From: Roseomonas sp. E05
GTDB taxonomy: Bacteria; Pseudomonadota; Alphaproteobacteria; Acetobacterales; Acetobacteraceae
Assembly: GCF_030063475.1 (NCBI RefSeq)
Contig: NZ_JASIRT010000008.1
Coordinates: 1-64,000 of the forward strand
DNA: 64,000 nt
Reading direction: 5' to 3'
Part shown: in pieces, positions 17,101-26,405 of the stretch
How the letters are laid out: every line of letters begins with the position of its first letter
Position numbering within the stretch: position 1 is the first letter of the stretch
Program-made: the position numbers and the translations under genes
Notes under the pieces: model-generated
Seen by the model: only the letters and a program-made list of their open reading frames with translations
Database searches by the model: none
What the model was told of the DNA's origin: nothing

Positions 17101-18048
17101 ATGACCGCGACCTATGCCCTCAAGCGCCTCGCCATGGCGGTGCCGACCCTGCTGCTGGTGGCCGTGGCCGTCTTCGCCCTGCTGCGGCTGGTGCCGGGAG
17201 ACCCGGCGCAGCTGATGCTGGGCGACGCCGCGGATGCCGATCAGCTGGCCGCGCTGCGGGAGAGCATGGGGCTGAACCACGCGCTGCCCGTGCAGTTCGC
17301 CAACTGGCTCGGCGCGGCGCTGCGCGGCGACCTGGGGCACTCCCTCGCCAACGGCCAGGCGGTGCTGCCGCTGATCCTGGAGCGCTTCCAGGTCACCGCC
17401 TCCATCGTGCTGCTGGCGGTCGCGCTGGCGGCGCTGATCGCCATCCCGCTCGGCACGATCGCCGCCTGGAAGCAGAACTCCGCGCTGGACGTGGCGGTGG
17501 TGGGCGGCGCGACGCTGCTGCTCTCCATTCCCTCCTTCTGGCTGGGGCTGCTGTTGCTGCTGTTCTTCGGCCTGAAGCTCGGCTGGGTGCCGGTGGTCGG
17601 CTATGTCGGCTTCGGGGAAAGCCCGTGGCAGGCGCTGCTCTACATCGTGCTGCCGGTGGTGACGCTGACGCTGATCGAGACCGGCGTGCTGACGCGCATG
17701 GCGCGCAGCGCCGCCATCGACGTGCTGCGGCTGGAATATGTCGCCCATGCCCGCTCCAAGGGGCTGCGGGAATCCACCGTGCTGCGGCGGCATGTGCTGC
17801 CCAATGCCTTCGCGCCGACGCTGACGCTGCTGGGCATCGTGCTGGGCAACCTGCTCGGCGGCATCGCGGTGATCGAGACGGTGTTCACCATCCCCGGCCT
17901 CGGCCGGCTGCTGGTGGATGGCATTTATGCCCGCGATTACCCGGTGGTGCAGGGCACCATGCTGTTCGTCGCCGCCATCTATGTGGTGGTGAACCTGTTG
18001 ACGGACCTGCTCTACCCCTTCTTCGACCCTCGCGTCGCCGCGGAGTGA
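17101..18048 (+). CDS. ABC dipeptide-type permease, DppB class
   Basis: The 315-residue membrane protein has six predicted helices, the N-terminal LKRLAMAVPTLLLVAVAVFALLRL helix, the RLVPGDPA motif after helix 1 and the cytoplasmic EAA-type loop (EYVAHARSKGLRESTVLRRHVLPNA) that contacts the ATPase. It forms the channel with the next gene product. ATG 17101 was chosen because the membrane helix starts just after it; ten additional upstream codons overlap the previous gene in another frame. Confidence 0.9.
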   Translation: MTATYALKRLAMAVPTLLLVAVAVFALLRLVPGDPAQLMLGDAADADQLAALRESMGLNHALPVQFANWLGAALRGDLGHSLANGQAVLPLILERFQVTASIVLLAVALAALIAIPLGTIAAWKQNSALDVAVVGGATLLLSIPSFWLGLLLLLFFGLKLGWVPVVGYVGFGESPWQALLYIVLPVVTLTLIETGVLTRMARSAAIDVLRLEYVAHARSKGLRESTVLRRHVLPNAFAPTLTLLGIVLGNLLGGIAVIETVFTIPGLGRLLVDGIYARDYPVVQGTMLFVAAIYVVVNLLTDLLYPFFDPRVAAE

Positions 18049-18055
18049 GGCCCCC

Positions 18056-18868
18056 ATGCGTCTGCGGATGAATGCCGCCATCGGCGGCACGCTGATGGCC
18101 CTGGTGACCGGCACCGCCATCACCTCGGCCTTCTGGACGCCGGAGAACCCGCTGCGCATCGCCATGCGCGCCCGGCTCAACGCGCCTTCCGCCGCCCATT
18201 GGCTGGGCACCGACGAGGTGGGGCGGGACGTGGTCAGCCGGCTGATGGCGGGCGCCGGCACCTCCTGCCTGGTCGCGGCGCTGACGGTGCTGGCGGCGGT
18301 GGTGCTGGGCAGCCTGATCGGGCTGGTCTCCGGCTTCGCGCGCGGCTGGGTGGACCGGGTGCTGATGCTGGTGAACGACGCACTGCTGGCCTTCCCCGGC
18401 ATTCTGCTGGCGCTCGGCCTGCTGGCGGTGCTGGGCGCCAGCCAATGGGGCATCGTGGCGGCGCTGGGCCTGGCCTATACGCCCACCGTGGCGCGCATCG
18501 TGCGCGGCGCCGTGCTCTCCATCCGGGAGCGGGAGTTCGTCGAGGCCTCGCGTTCCATCGGCAATTCGGCGCTCTACACCATGTGGCGGCACGTGCTGCC
18601 CGGCACCGTCTCGCCGCTGACCGTGCTGGCCACCAGCCTGTTCGGCTGGGCCATCCTGGCGGAAAGCGCGCTTTCCTTCCTTGGCCTCGGCGTGCCGCCG
18701 CCGGCGCCAACCTGGGGCAACATGCTGGCCGCCGCCCGCCCCTATCTGGAATCCGCCATCTGGCTGGGCGTGGCGCCGGGCGCCTGCATCGCGCTGACCC
18801 TGCTCGGCGTGAACCTGCTGGGCGACGCCCTGCGCGACCACCTCGACCCCCGGAGCCGCCCGCAATGA
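18056..18868 (+). CDS. ABC dipeptide-type permease, DppC class
   Basis: The 270-residue permease has the DppC features: HWLGTDEVGRDVVSRL before the transmembrane core, an EAA loop (REFVEASRSIGNSALYTMWRHVLP) and the SFLGLGVPPPAPTWGNML end. Eight bp follow the DppB gene, and its stop overlaps the next ATG by ATGA (18865-18868), so the permease and ATPase are coupled. Confidence 0.9.
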   Translation: MRLRMNAAIGGTLMALVTGTAITSAFWTPENPLRIAMRARLNAPSAAHWLGTDEVGRDVVSRLMAGAGTSCLVAALTVLAAVVLGSLIGLVSGFARGWVDRVLMLVNDALLAFPGILLALGLLAVLGASQWGIVAALGLAYTPTVARIVRGAVLSIREREFVEASRSIGNSALYTMWRHVLPGTVSPLTVLATSLFGWAILAESALSFLGLGVPPPAPTWGNMLAAARPYLESAIWLGVAPGACIALTLLGVNLLGDALRDHLDPRSRPQ

Positions 18869-20490
18869 GCATGGCCATGCAACATGACCGCCCCGGCATG
18901 CTGGCCGCCCGGGCGGCCCTGCTGTCGGTCGAGGGCCTGCGCGTGGGCGCCGGGCGCTTCAGCGCGGTGGACGGCGTCTCCTTCGACATCGCCCCTGGCG
19001 AGATCCTGGCGCTGGTAGGGGAATCCGGCAGTGGCAAGACCGCCACGGGCCGCGCCATCCTGGGCCTGCTGCCGCCGGGGCTGGAGCGCCAGGCCGGCGC
19101 CATCCGCCTGGAGGGCGAGGACCTAGCCCGCGTCCCGCCCGCCCGGCTGCGGGAACTGCGCGGCGGCGCCATCGGCATGGTGTTCCAGGAGCCGATGGTC
19201 TCGCTGAACCCGGCCATGACCATCGGCGCCCAGCTGGGGGAGGCGCTGGCGCTGCACAGCAGCCTCGGCAAGGAAGCGCAGCGCGCCGCCTGCATCGCCA
19301 TGCTGAAGCGGGTGCAGATCACTGACCCGGAGGGCTGCCTGCGCGCCTACCCGCATGAATTCTCCGGCGGCATGCGCCAGCGCATCATGCTGGCGGCGGT
19401 GATGCTGCCCAAGCCGCGCCTGCTGATCGCCGACGAGCCCACCACGGCGCTGGACAACCTCGCCCAGGCCGAGGTGCTGGACCTCATGGTGGAACTGGCG
19501 CACGAAAACGGTACGGCCGTGCTGCTGGTGACGCACAACCTGGGCCTCGTCGCCCGCTATGCCGACCGGGCGCTGGTGATGCAGCGCGGCCGGGTGGTGG
19601 AGGAAGGCCCGGCCCGCCAGGTGCTCTCGGCGCCGCGGCACGACTATACGCGCCTGTTGGTCTCCGCCATGCCGCAGCGCCTGCCGCGCCCGCCCCGGCC
19701 GCAGGGCGAGGTGCTGCTGGAAGCGCGCGGCCTCACGGTGGACTATCCCGGCCGCAGCCGCCTGTTCCGCCGCCTGCCCGGCAAGCGCGCCGTGAAGGGC
19801 GTGGACCTGGAGATCCGGCGTGGCGAGACGGTGGCGCTGGTGGGCGGCAGCGGGTCGGGCAAGACCACGCTGGGCCGTGCCATGCTGCGGCTGGTGCAGC
19901 CCAGCGGCGGACAATTGCTGTTCCGCGGGAAGGACGTGACCGCCGGCAGCACCGGCGCCGCGCGGGATTTCCGGCTGGCCTGCCAGATCGTGTTCCAGGA
20001 CCCCTATTCCTCGCTGGACCCGCGCCAGCGCGTGGGCGAAATCGTGGCCGAGCCGCTGCGGCATGAGGCCGGCATGGACGCCGCCGCGCGCGCCGCCCGC
20101 GTGGCCGAGACCTTCCGGGCGGTGGGCCTGCCCGGCATGGACCGCCGCTTTCCGCATCAGCTTTCCGGCGGGCAGCGGCAGCGCGTGGCCATTGCCCGCG
20201 CCATTGTGCGCCGCCCCGCCCTGGTGGTGGCGGATGAGCCGGTGAGCGCGCTGGACATGACGGTGCAGAAGCAGATCCTGGCCCTGGTGCGCCAGTTGCA
20301 GGAGGAGCGGGGCTTCGCCTGCCTGTTCATCTCCCACGACCTCGGCGCCGTGGCGGAAGTGGCGGACCGTGTGCTGGTGATGCAGGACGGAGCCATTGTG
20401 GAACAGGGGTGCCGCGACGCCATCTTCGACGCGCCGCGGCACCCCTATACCCGCGCGCTACTGGACGCGACGCCGCGGCTGGCGCCTTAG
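18865..20490 (+). CDS. Fused double ATP-binding subunit of a dipeptide-type ABC importer (DppD-DppF)
   Basis: The 541-residue cytoplasmic ATPase carries two complete nucleotide-binding domains. The first has Walker A GESGSGKT at about 52-59, signature SGGMRQR and Walker B DEPTTALD. The second has Walker A GGSGSGKTT, signature SGGQRQR and DEPVSALD. Both C-termini have the dipeptide-family tail (PRHDYTRLLVSAMP; PRHPYTRALLDATP). It powers uptake through the two preceding permeases. The fusion replaces separate DppD and DppF genes, a common arrangement. It is the last importer gene; the GntR gene follows after 48 bp. Confidence 0.92.
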   Translation: MSMAMQHDRPGMLAARAALLSVEGLRVGAGRFSAVDGVSFDIAPGEILALVGESGSGKTATGRAILGLLPPGLERQAGAIRLEGEDLARVPPARLRELRGGAIGMVFQEPMVSLNPAMTIGAQLGEALALHSSLGKEAQRAACIAMLKRVQITDPEGCLRAYPHEFSGGMRQRIMLAAVMLPKPRLLIADEPTTALDNLAQAEVLDLMVELAHENGTAVLLVTHNLGLVARYADRALVMQRGRVVEEGPARQVLSAPRHDYTRLLVSAMPQRLPRPPRPQGEVLLEARGLTVDYPGRSRLFRRLPGKRAVKGVDLEIRRGETVALVGGSGSGKTTLGRAMLRLVQPSGGQLLFRGKDVTAGSTGAARDFRLACQIVFQDPYSSLDPRQRVGEIVAEPLRHEAGMDAAARAARVAETFRAVGLPGMDRRFPHQLSGGQRQRVAIARAIVRRPALVVADEPVSALDMTVQKQILALVRQLQEERGFACLFISHDLGAVAEVADRVLVMQDGAIVEQGCRDAIFDAPRHPYTRALLDATPRLAP

Positions 20491-20538
20491 CCGAGGTGGG
20501 CGGCACGGCCAAGCTTTCCAACCCGTCCCGCGCCGCCT

Positions 20539-21441
20539 ATGCCCCCCTCCACCATGAGCGACACCACCGCCTCGCCGCTGCGCCGCAACCTGGCGCGCAA
20601 CATCCTGGACCTGCTGCGGGAGCGCGGGGCCGAGCCGGGGGAGCGGCTGAGCCGCCTCGCCCTTGCGGAAGCCCTCGGCGTGTCCCGCACCCCCGTGAAT
20701 GGCGCCATCGCGCTGCTGGAGGAACTCGGCGCCGTCCGCAGCGAAGGACGGGCGGTGCGCCTGCAGACGCTGGACCTTGACGCGGACCTGCTGCAGCCCG
20801 GGGGCGAGGAACGGGGCGTCGCGCGGCTGCTGGTCGCCATCGCGCGCGGCCGGGCGGATGGCCGCGTGCCGGACGAGGTGTCGGAACGGCAACTGGCGCA
20901 GCAGTTCGGCGTCGGGCGCGGCGTGGCGGCCCAGGCCCTGGCGCAACTGGCCGAGGCGGGGGTGGCGACCCGCAAGCGGGGCCATGGCTGGCACTTCACC
21001 GCCGGCTTCGTCTCCCGCGAGGAGCGCGCGGCGTCCTACCGCTTCCGCCTGCTGATCGAGCCGGCGGCGCTGCTGGAGCCGGGCTTCGCACTGCCACCCG
21101 GCTTCGCGACACGCATGCAGCGGGAACACCGCCGCTTCCTGGAGAAGCCGTGGCGGGACGACGATGCGGTGGGCTTCTTCGAGATCAACTCCGAATTCCA
21201 TGCCGGTCTCGCCGAGGCCTCCGGCAACCGCTTCATCGCCGCCGCCGTGGTGCAGCAGAACCGGCTGCGGACCTTGTCCAACTACTCCTGGCGCATGCCA
21301 CCGGACCGTGTCGCCGTGAACGTGCGCGAGCACCTGGCGATCCTGGAATCATTGCTGAAAGGCGACAGGGAGCGCGCGGCCCTGCAGATGCGCCTGCACC
21401 TGACGGATGCCATGGCGCTGCGGCCGGTTTCGAAGGATTGA
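20539..21441 (+). CDS. GntR-family regulator with two winged-helix domains and FCD domain
   Basis: The 300-residue protein has a first GntR-type winged helix (about 16-62, LALAEALGVSRTPVNGAIALLEELGAV) and a second (about 90-140, SERQLAQQFGVGRGVAAQALAQLAEAGV). The C-terminal FCD effector domain contains FFEINSEFHAGLAEASGN and EHLAILESLLKGD. Two tandem DNA-binding domains are unusual for this family. It probably senses the compound imported by the flanking transporters and represses them, which is inferred from position. Start is ATG 20539; the ATG at 20554 (MSDTT) is an equal alternative. Confidence 0.82.
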   Translation: MPPSTMSDTTASPLRRNLARNILDLLRERGAEPGERLSRLALAEALGVSRTPVNGAIALLEELGAVRSEGRAVRLQTLDLDADLLQPGGEERGVARLLVAIARGRADGRVPDEVSERQLAQQFGVGRGVAAQALAQLAEAGVATRKRGHGWHFTAGFVSREERAASYRFRLLIEPAALLEPGFALPPGFATRMQREHRRFLEKPWRDDDAVGFFEINSEFHAGLAEASGNRFIAAAVVQQNRLRTLSNYSWRMPPDRVAVNVREHLAILESLLKGDRERAALQMRLHLTDAMALRPVSKD

Positions 21442-21467
21442 TCTTCGGCACGCCATAGTACATCCTC

Positions 21468-22313
21468 GTGGGCATGACACCGTCCGCGACACCTGCTGCC
21501 GCACGCTGGCCCGATGGCGCCCGCTGGGTGGTCTGCGTCACCGTGCACATGGATGGCCCGGCCGTGGAGGCAGGGAAGGGGCTGAACCACCTCGGCATTC
21601 ATTCGCGCGGCCGCTATGCCGCCCGGCGCGGCATCCCGCGCAGCCTGGAGATGCTCGCGCGCCACGGCATTCCCGCCAGCTACTTCATGTGCGGCTACGA
21701 CGCGGAACTCTACCCCGCGCTGATGCGGGATGTGCATGCGGCGGGGCACGAGATCGCTGCCCATGGCTACCGCCACGAGGGCTGGGAACTGGGCGGGGAG
21801 GAAGTGGAGCTGCTGGAGCGAACCCACGCCATCCTGTCCGACTGCGTGGGCGAGGCGCCGGTGGGCTGGTGCTCGCCTTCCGGCCGCAAGAGCGCGGTGA
21901 CGCTGCCGACGCTGCGCCGCCTCGGCTACATCTACGATTGCAGCGAGAAGGACGAGGACCTGCCCTACCTTGCCGCCATCGATGGTGCCGTGGCCGAGGA
22001 CTTCGTCATCCTGCCCAACAACACCGTCTCGCTCGACGATGCGCCGCTCTACGTGCAGGGGCAGGCCAGCGCGGCAGAAGCCCTGGCGAACTGGATGCAG
22101 GAGCTGCAAGCGATCGCGGAAGGCGACGGCTATCTGCACTTCATCATGCACCCGCGCGCCGGCTACGGCTCCGGCACGCCGGCGCGCATGGCGGCGGTGG
22201 ACCGTTTCCTGGCGGCGGCCAGGGCGGTGCCGGGGGTGCGCTTTGTCACGCTGCGCGAGCTCGCGGCGCATTGCCTCTCGCAGCCGCAATCCTGGCGGAG
22301 CCCGCGGGCATGA
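21468..22313 (+). CDS. Polysaccharide deacetylase-family (NodB) hydrolase 1
   Basis: The 281-residue protein has a NodB-type fold: the Asp motif in CVTVHMDGP, the metal-binding HEIAAHGYRHEGWEL and the SPSGRKSA motif, as in the allantoinase/PuuE-like branch that acts on small amides rather than polymers. No signal peptide, so it works in the cytoplasm. Start is GTG 21468 or, equally, ATG 21474. It overlaps the second deacetylase by ATGA (22310-22313). No capsule or chitin genes are nearby. Being between two ABC importer modules, its substrate is more likely an imported amide. Confidence 0.8.
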   Translation: MGMTPSATPAAARWPDGARWVVCVTVHMDGPAVEAGKGLNHLGIHSRGRYAARRGIPRSLEMLARHGIPASYFMCGYDAELYPALMRDVHAAGHEIAAHGYRHEGWELGGEEVELLERTHAILSDCVGEAPVGWCSPSGRKSAVTLPTLRRLGYIYDCSEKDEDLPYLAAIDGAVAEDFVILPNNTVSLDDAPLYVQGQASAAEALANWMQELQAIAEGDGYLHFIMHPRAGYGSGTPARMAAVDRFLAAARAVPGVRFVTLRELAAHCLSQPQSWRSPRA

Positions 22314-23065
22314 GCGCGACCCTCCTCCTGACCGTCAATGTGCAGGGCCTGGGGCCGGAGCGTGCGGAGAGCAACGGCGCCCCGCTATTCGGCCGCTTCG
22401 CCCATGGCGGCTATACCGGCCGCGTCGGGCTGGCGCGGCTGCTGGACGCGCTGCGTGACCTGCGCGTGCATGCCACCTTCTTCTGGCCGGCGGCCGAGGC
22501 GTGGGCCATGCCGGCGCTGCTGGAACGCTGCCTCGCCGAGGGCCATGAGGTCGCCGCGCATGGCCATGATTTCGAGGACCACATGGCGCTGGACGCGGCA
22601 CGCGAGGAGGCGCTGCTGGAAGAGGCGCATGCCATCCTGACGCGGCTCTGCGGCGCAGCGCCCACCGGATTCCGCGCGCCGACCGGCACGCTCTCCGCGC
22701 AGACGCTGCCGATCCTGTCGCGGCTGGGCTACCGCTACGACAGCAGCTTCGTGGATGACGACGCGCCCTATCCGCTGGCCGAGGACGGCGGCGGCGCGAT
22801 GGTGGAGCTGCCCTGGAGCGAAGGGCTGGCCGATGCCACGCATTTTCGCCGCCGCCTGACCCAGGACCGCGCGGAGATGATGCTGAACGAGGAGCTGGAC
22901 GCGCTGCTGCCGGTGGCCGGCTATGCCTGCCTGACGCTGCATCCGCGCGCCGATCTCGGCCTCGCCCGCGCCGCGCGCCTGCCGGTGCTGCGCCGGCTGC
23001 TGGAGCGCGCCACCGGGCTGGGCGCCATGCCGCGCCGCTGCTGCGACCTGATCGAACCGCCCTGA
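22310..23065 (+). CDS. Polysaccharide deacetylase-family (NodB) hydrolase 2
   Basis: The 251-residue NodB-like protein has an LLTVNVQG start, HATFFWPAAEAW, HEVAAHGHDFEDH, FRAPTG and SRLGYRYDSS. Motif 1 lacks the usual catalytic Asp (Asn-Val-Gln at that position) and the second metal His of motif 2 is displaced, so activity may differ or be lost. It is translationally coupled to deacetylase 1 and may form a heteromer with it. Cytoplasmic by lack of signal peptide. Confidence 0.75.
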   Translation: MSATLLLTVNVQGLGPERAESNGAPLFGRFAHGGYTGRVGLARLLDALRDLRVHATFFWPAAEAWAMPALLERCLAEGHEVAAHGHDFEDHMALDAAREEALLEEAHAILTRLCGAAPTGFRAPTGTLSAQTLPILSRLGYRYDSSFVDDDAPYPLAEDGGGAMVELPWSEGLADATHFRRRLTQDRAEMMLNEELDALLPVAGYACLTLHPRADLGLARAARLPVLRRLLERATGLGAMPRRCCDLIEPP

Positions 23066-23121
23066 CGCCAAGCCGCCGCAGAGCGGCCCGGGACGCCAGC
23101 CGAACCGAGGAGATCGTGCCC

Positions 23122-24687
23122 ATGAGCTTTCTTCCCCGCGCGCTGGCCTGGTGCCTGCCCCTCGCGGTATCCGTCGCCCTGGCCGCGCCCGCCGCCCGGG
23201 CGGAATCGCTGCTGCGCGGCATGATCGGCTCCGACCTCCGGGGCCTGATGCCGGGCGTCAGCCCGGATGTGGCCACCGGCGCCGTGCTGCAGCACATCTA
23301 TGAGGGGCTGGTGGCCTGGCGCGAGGATGGCAGCGTCAGCCCCATGCTGGCCGAAAGCATCGAGACCAGCGCGGACGGCAGGGCCGTCACCTTCACCCTG
23401 CGCGACGGGCTGCGCTTCCACAACGGTGCGCCGGTGACTTCCCGCGAGGTGGCCTGGACCTGGGGCCGCTTCCTCGACCCCAGGATGAACTGGCCCTGCC
23501 GCACCAGCTTCGACGGCACCCGGCAGGTGCATGTCACGGCGGTGGAGCCGGTGGATAAGCGGCACGTCATCTTCCGCCTTGCCGAGCCTTCGCCAGTGTT
23601 CCTCAGCATGATGGCGCGCTCGGACTGCGACAGCAGCGGCATCGCGCATCCCGACTCCGTGGATGCCGAGGGGCGCTGGACCAAGGCGATCGGAACCGGT
23701 CCCTTCATGCTGGAGGAATGGCGGCGCGGGCAATACGTGCAACTCGCCCGCTTCCCCGGTTACGTCTCCCGCACCGAAGCGCCGAACGGTCTGGCCGGCG
23801 CAAAGGCGGCCAAGGTGGACAGGATCCGCTTCACCCTGATCCCCGATCCCAGCGCCGCCCGGCTGGCCCTGCAGGCGGGCAATCTGGATGTGTTGCAGGA
23901 AGTGGACCCGACGCTGGCCAAGGAGCTGGAAGCCGTGCCCGGCCTGCGGGTAGCGCATTCCCCCACGGCCGGGCTGAACACGGTGCTGATCCGCGCCACC
24001 GACCCGGTGCTGGCGGATGCGCGGGTGCGGCAGGCCATCGTCGCGGCGGTGGACGCCGCGGGGATGCGGGAGAGCCTGTATGCCGGGTTCGGCGCCCCGG
24101 GCACCTCGCTGGTGCCCACCACCAGCCACTACTACACCGCCGTGCAGCAGCAGGCGATCGGCTTCGATCCCGCCCGCGCGGCGGCGCTGCTGCGCGAGGG
24201 CGGCTATCGCGGCCAGCCCGTCACCATCACTTCCAACAGCCAGTTCGGGCTGATGAAGGACACGGCCATCCTGCTGCAGGCGCAGCTGCAGGCCGCCGGC
24301 GTGAACGCGAAGGTGGAGATCCTGGAATTCGGCGCGCAGCTGCAGCGGTATTTCCGCGGCGACTACCAGCTGATGGTCTGGAACGTCACGCCCTATCTGG
24401 ACCCGGTCTTCACCTTCGACCGCTTCATCGGCGCGCCGGACGCAACGCCGGAGAAGGTGTGGCGCAGTGCCGCGGCCAACGGCCTGCTGACGAAGCTCTC
24501 CGCCACGCCGGAGGGCGCGGCGCGCCAGCCCATCCTCGATGCACTCCACAAGCAGTTCCTGCAGGATGCGCCACTGCTGGTCTGGACCAATCGGGAAACC
24601 ATCGCCGGCATGCGCGACACTGTGCAGGGTTTCGCACCCTGGCCCGGGCTCAAGCCGCGCTTCTGGAACGTATCGCTCGGCAAGTAG
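23122..24687 (+). CDS. ABC transporter substrate-binding protein, family 5
   Basis: The 521-residue exported SBP_bac_5 protein (signal ending APAARA) is a close paralogue of the one at 15542. They share the short N-terminus before SDLRGLMPG or SDIRSTQPG, the WPCRTSF and RSDCDSSG Cys positions, IGTGPFMLEEWRRGQ and the GDYQLM..Y.LDP region. It has no permeases of its own in this orientation, so it may use the channel at 17101-20490 and extend its substrate range. ATG 23122 (MSFLPRALAW) was chosen because AGGAG is about ten bases upstream; the in-frame GTG at 23116 is too close to it. Confidence 0.88.
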   Translation: MSFLPRALAWCLPLAVSVALAAPAARAESLLRGMIGSDLRGLMPGVSPDVATGAVLQHIYEGLVAWREDGSVSPMLAESIETSADGRAVTFTLRDGLRFHNGAPVTSREVAWTWGRFLDPRMNWPCRTSFDGTRQVHVTAVEPVDKRHVIFRLAEPSPVFLSMMARSDCDSSGIAHPDSVDAEGRWTKAIGTGPFMLEEWRRGQYVQLARFPGYVSRTEAPNGLAGAKAAKVDRIRFTLIPDPSAARLALQAGNLDVLQEVDPTLAKELEAVPGLRVAHSPTAGLNTVLIRATDPVLADARVRQAIVAAVDAAGMRESLYAGFGAPGTSLVPTTSHYYTAVQQQAIGFDPARAAALLREGGYRGQPVTITSNSQFGLMKDTAILLQAQLQAAGVNAKVEILEFGAQLQRYFRGDYQLMVWNVTPYLDPVFTFDRFIGAPDATPEKVWRSAAANGLLTKLSATPEGAARQPILDALHKQFLQDAPLLVWTNRETIAGMRDTVQGFAPWPGLKPRFWNVSLGK

Positions 24688-24853
24688 CCCGGGGCCGCCA
24701 CCTCCTGCCTGACGCTGGGCCTGGACGCCAGCCGGGCGCAAGATGTGCGGCCGATATGCGGCGACGCTGCTTCCATGCTCCGCCATGGAGGCGGCACGGT
24801 TCATGCTTGTGATCGGCGAACGGGACGGCTGCCGCCCCGGCATGGAGGCCCTG

Positions 24854-26401
24854 ATGGATCGACCTGCTCCCCTCTCCCGCCGCAACCTCCTGGCCGGCAC
24901 GGCCGCCGGCGGCCTGGCGCTCGTCGGCCTGCACGGGGCGCACGCCCAGACTGCCCGCCGCGGTGGCACGCTGCGCATCAGCGTGGAGCAGGCGCCCAGC
25001 AAGCTGAACCCACTGCAGCACCGTGTCGGCCCCGAATACCTGCTGGGCGAGATGCTCTACAGCGGGCTGACGCGGCTCGGGCCGGACATGGCGGCGCAGC
25101 CGGACCTCGCGACCTCCTGGTCTTCCAACCCGGAACTGACCGAATGGACCTTCAGGCTTCGCCCCCAGGTGGCTTTCCACGACGGCAGCGCGCTTACGGC
25201 GCAGGACGTGGTGGCGACGTTCCAGGCCATCCTGGACCCTGCCACCGGCTCCCCCGGGCGCAGCAATATCGGGCCGGTGGACAGCGTCACGGCGGTGGAC
25301 CCGCTGACCGTGCTGTTCCGGCTGAAGGGTGCCTATGCCGACCTGCCGGTGGCGCTGGCCTACACCAATGCCAGGATCATCCCCGCCGCCGTGCTGAAGG
25401 GCGGCATGGCACGGCTGGACCGCGAGGCCCTGGGCACCGGCCCCTTCCGGCTGGTGTCCTATGAACCTTCGCGCCTGACGGTGCTGGAGCGCAACCCGGA
25501 CTACTACCACCCCGAGCGCCCCTACCTGGACCGGGTGGAGGTCCAGGTCTTCCCCGACGCCACCGCCCGCACCGCCGCGCTGCTGGCCGGCGACAGCGAC
25601 CTGATGCTCTCGGCCGCGCCGACGGACTTCGCGCGGATGGAAGGCGCCCCCGGCGTGAAGGGGTTGCGCACGCCCTCCGGCCAGTTCCTCAACGTCATCA
25701 TGGGCTGCAACCAGAAGCCCTTCGACGACGTGCGGGTGCGCCGCGCCCTGGCCCTGACGATCGACCGCGAGGCCATGGTGGAGCTGGCGGCCGAGGGGCT
25801 GGGCACGGTGGGCGCGGACACGCCGGTCAACGCCGCCTACCGCTTCAACACGGCGCTGCCGCCGCGCGAGGCGAATATCGCCGAAGCCAAGAAGCTGCTG
25901 GCTGAGGCCGGCTATCCGCGCGGGCTGGAGCTGACGCTGGTTGCCTCCGACCGCCCCAACACCCGTGCGCAGCTGGGCGTGGCGCTGCGCGAGATGGCAA
26001 AGCCCGCCGGCTTCAACATCAACCTGCAGACCATGGCGCACGCCACCTTCCTGGACCAGGTCTGGCTGAAGGGCCCGTTCTATATCGGCCTCTACAACAT
26101 GCAGCCGACGACGGACGGCATCTTTTCCCTCCTCTACGCCTCCAGCGCGCCGTGGAACGAGTCGAAATGGAACAACGCCAGCTTCGACAAGCTGGTGGAG
26201 GATGCGCGCCGCACGGCGGATGACGCCCGCCGCCGCGAGCTCTACGCCCGAGCGCAGAAAATCATGTATGACGAGGTGCCGACGCTGATCCCCGTCTTCT
26301 TCGACCTGCTGGCGGGCATTCGCACCCGGGTGCAGGGCTTCAACCTGCATCCGCGCGGCGCGGTGTACCGGATCGAGGAGGTGTGGCTGGGCGGGGCCTG
26401 A
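24854..26401 (+). CDS. ABC transporter substrate-binding protein, family 5, Tat-type signal
   Basis: The 515-residue protein begins MDRPAPLSRRNLLAGTAAGG, a twin-arginine signal, so it is probably exported folded. The mature part is SBP_bac_5 (RGGTLRISVEQAPSKLNPL, LATSWSSNPELTEWTFRLR, TGPFRLVSYEPSRLTVLERNP). GGAGG lies eight bases before the ATG at 24854, which decides this start over upstream in-frame ATGs. It heads the second complete importer (binding protein, two permeases, fused ATPase) with 4 bp to the next gene. Confidence 0.9.
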   Translation: MDRPAPLSRRNLLAGTAAGGLALVGLHGAHAQTARRGGTLRISVEQAPSKLNPLQHRVGPEYLLGEMLYSGLTRLGPDMAAQPDLATSWSSNPELTEWTFRLRPQVAFHDGSALTAQDVVATFQAILDPATGSPGRSNIGPVDSVTAVDPLTVLFRLKGAYADLPVALAYTNARIIPAAVLKGGMARLDREALGTGPFRLVSYEPSRLTVLERNPDYYHPERPYLDRVEVQVFPDATARTAALLAGDSDLMLSAAPTDFARMEGAPGVKGLRTPSGQFLNVIMGCNQKPFDDVRVRRALALTIDREAMVELAAEGLGTVGADTPVNAAYRFNTALPPREANIAEAKKLLAEAGYPRGLELTLVASDRPNTRAQLGVALREMAKPAGFNINLQTMAHATFLDQVWLKGPFYIGLYNMQPTTDGIFSLLYASSAPWNESKWNNASFDKLVEDARRTADDARRRELYARAQKIMYDEVPTLIPVFFDLLAGIRTRVQGFNLHPRGAVYRIEEVWLGGA

Positions 26402-26405
26402 TTGG

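Noticed and set aside
19123-20442. A 439-codon minus-strand frame opposite the fused ATPase
   Set aside because: The plus strand encodes two complete nucleotide-binding domains; the opposite frame is His/Gln/Arg-rich and matches nothing.
22921-25002. A 693-codon minus-strand frame across two binding-protein genes
   Set aside because: Spans two genes and their intergenic gap on the other strand, with no motifs; explained by codon bias.
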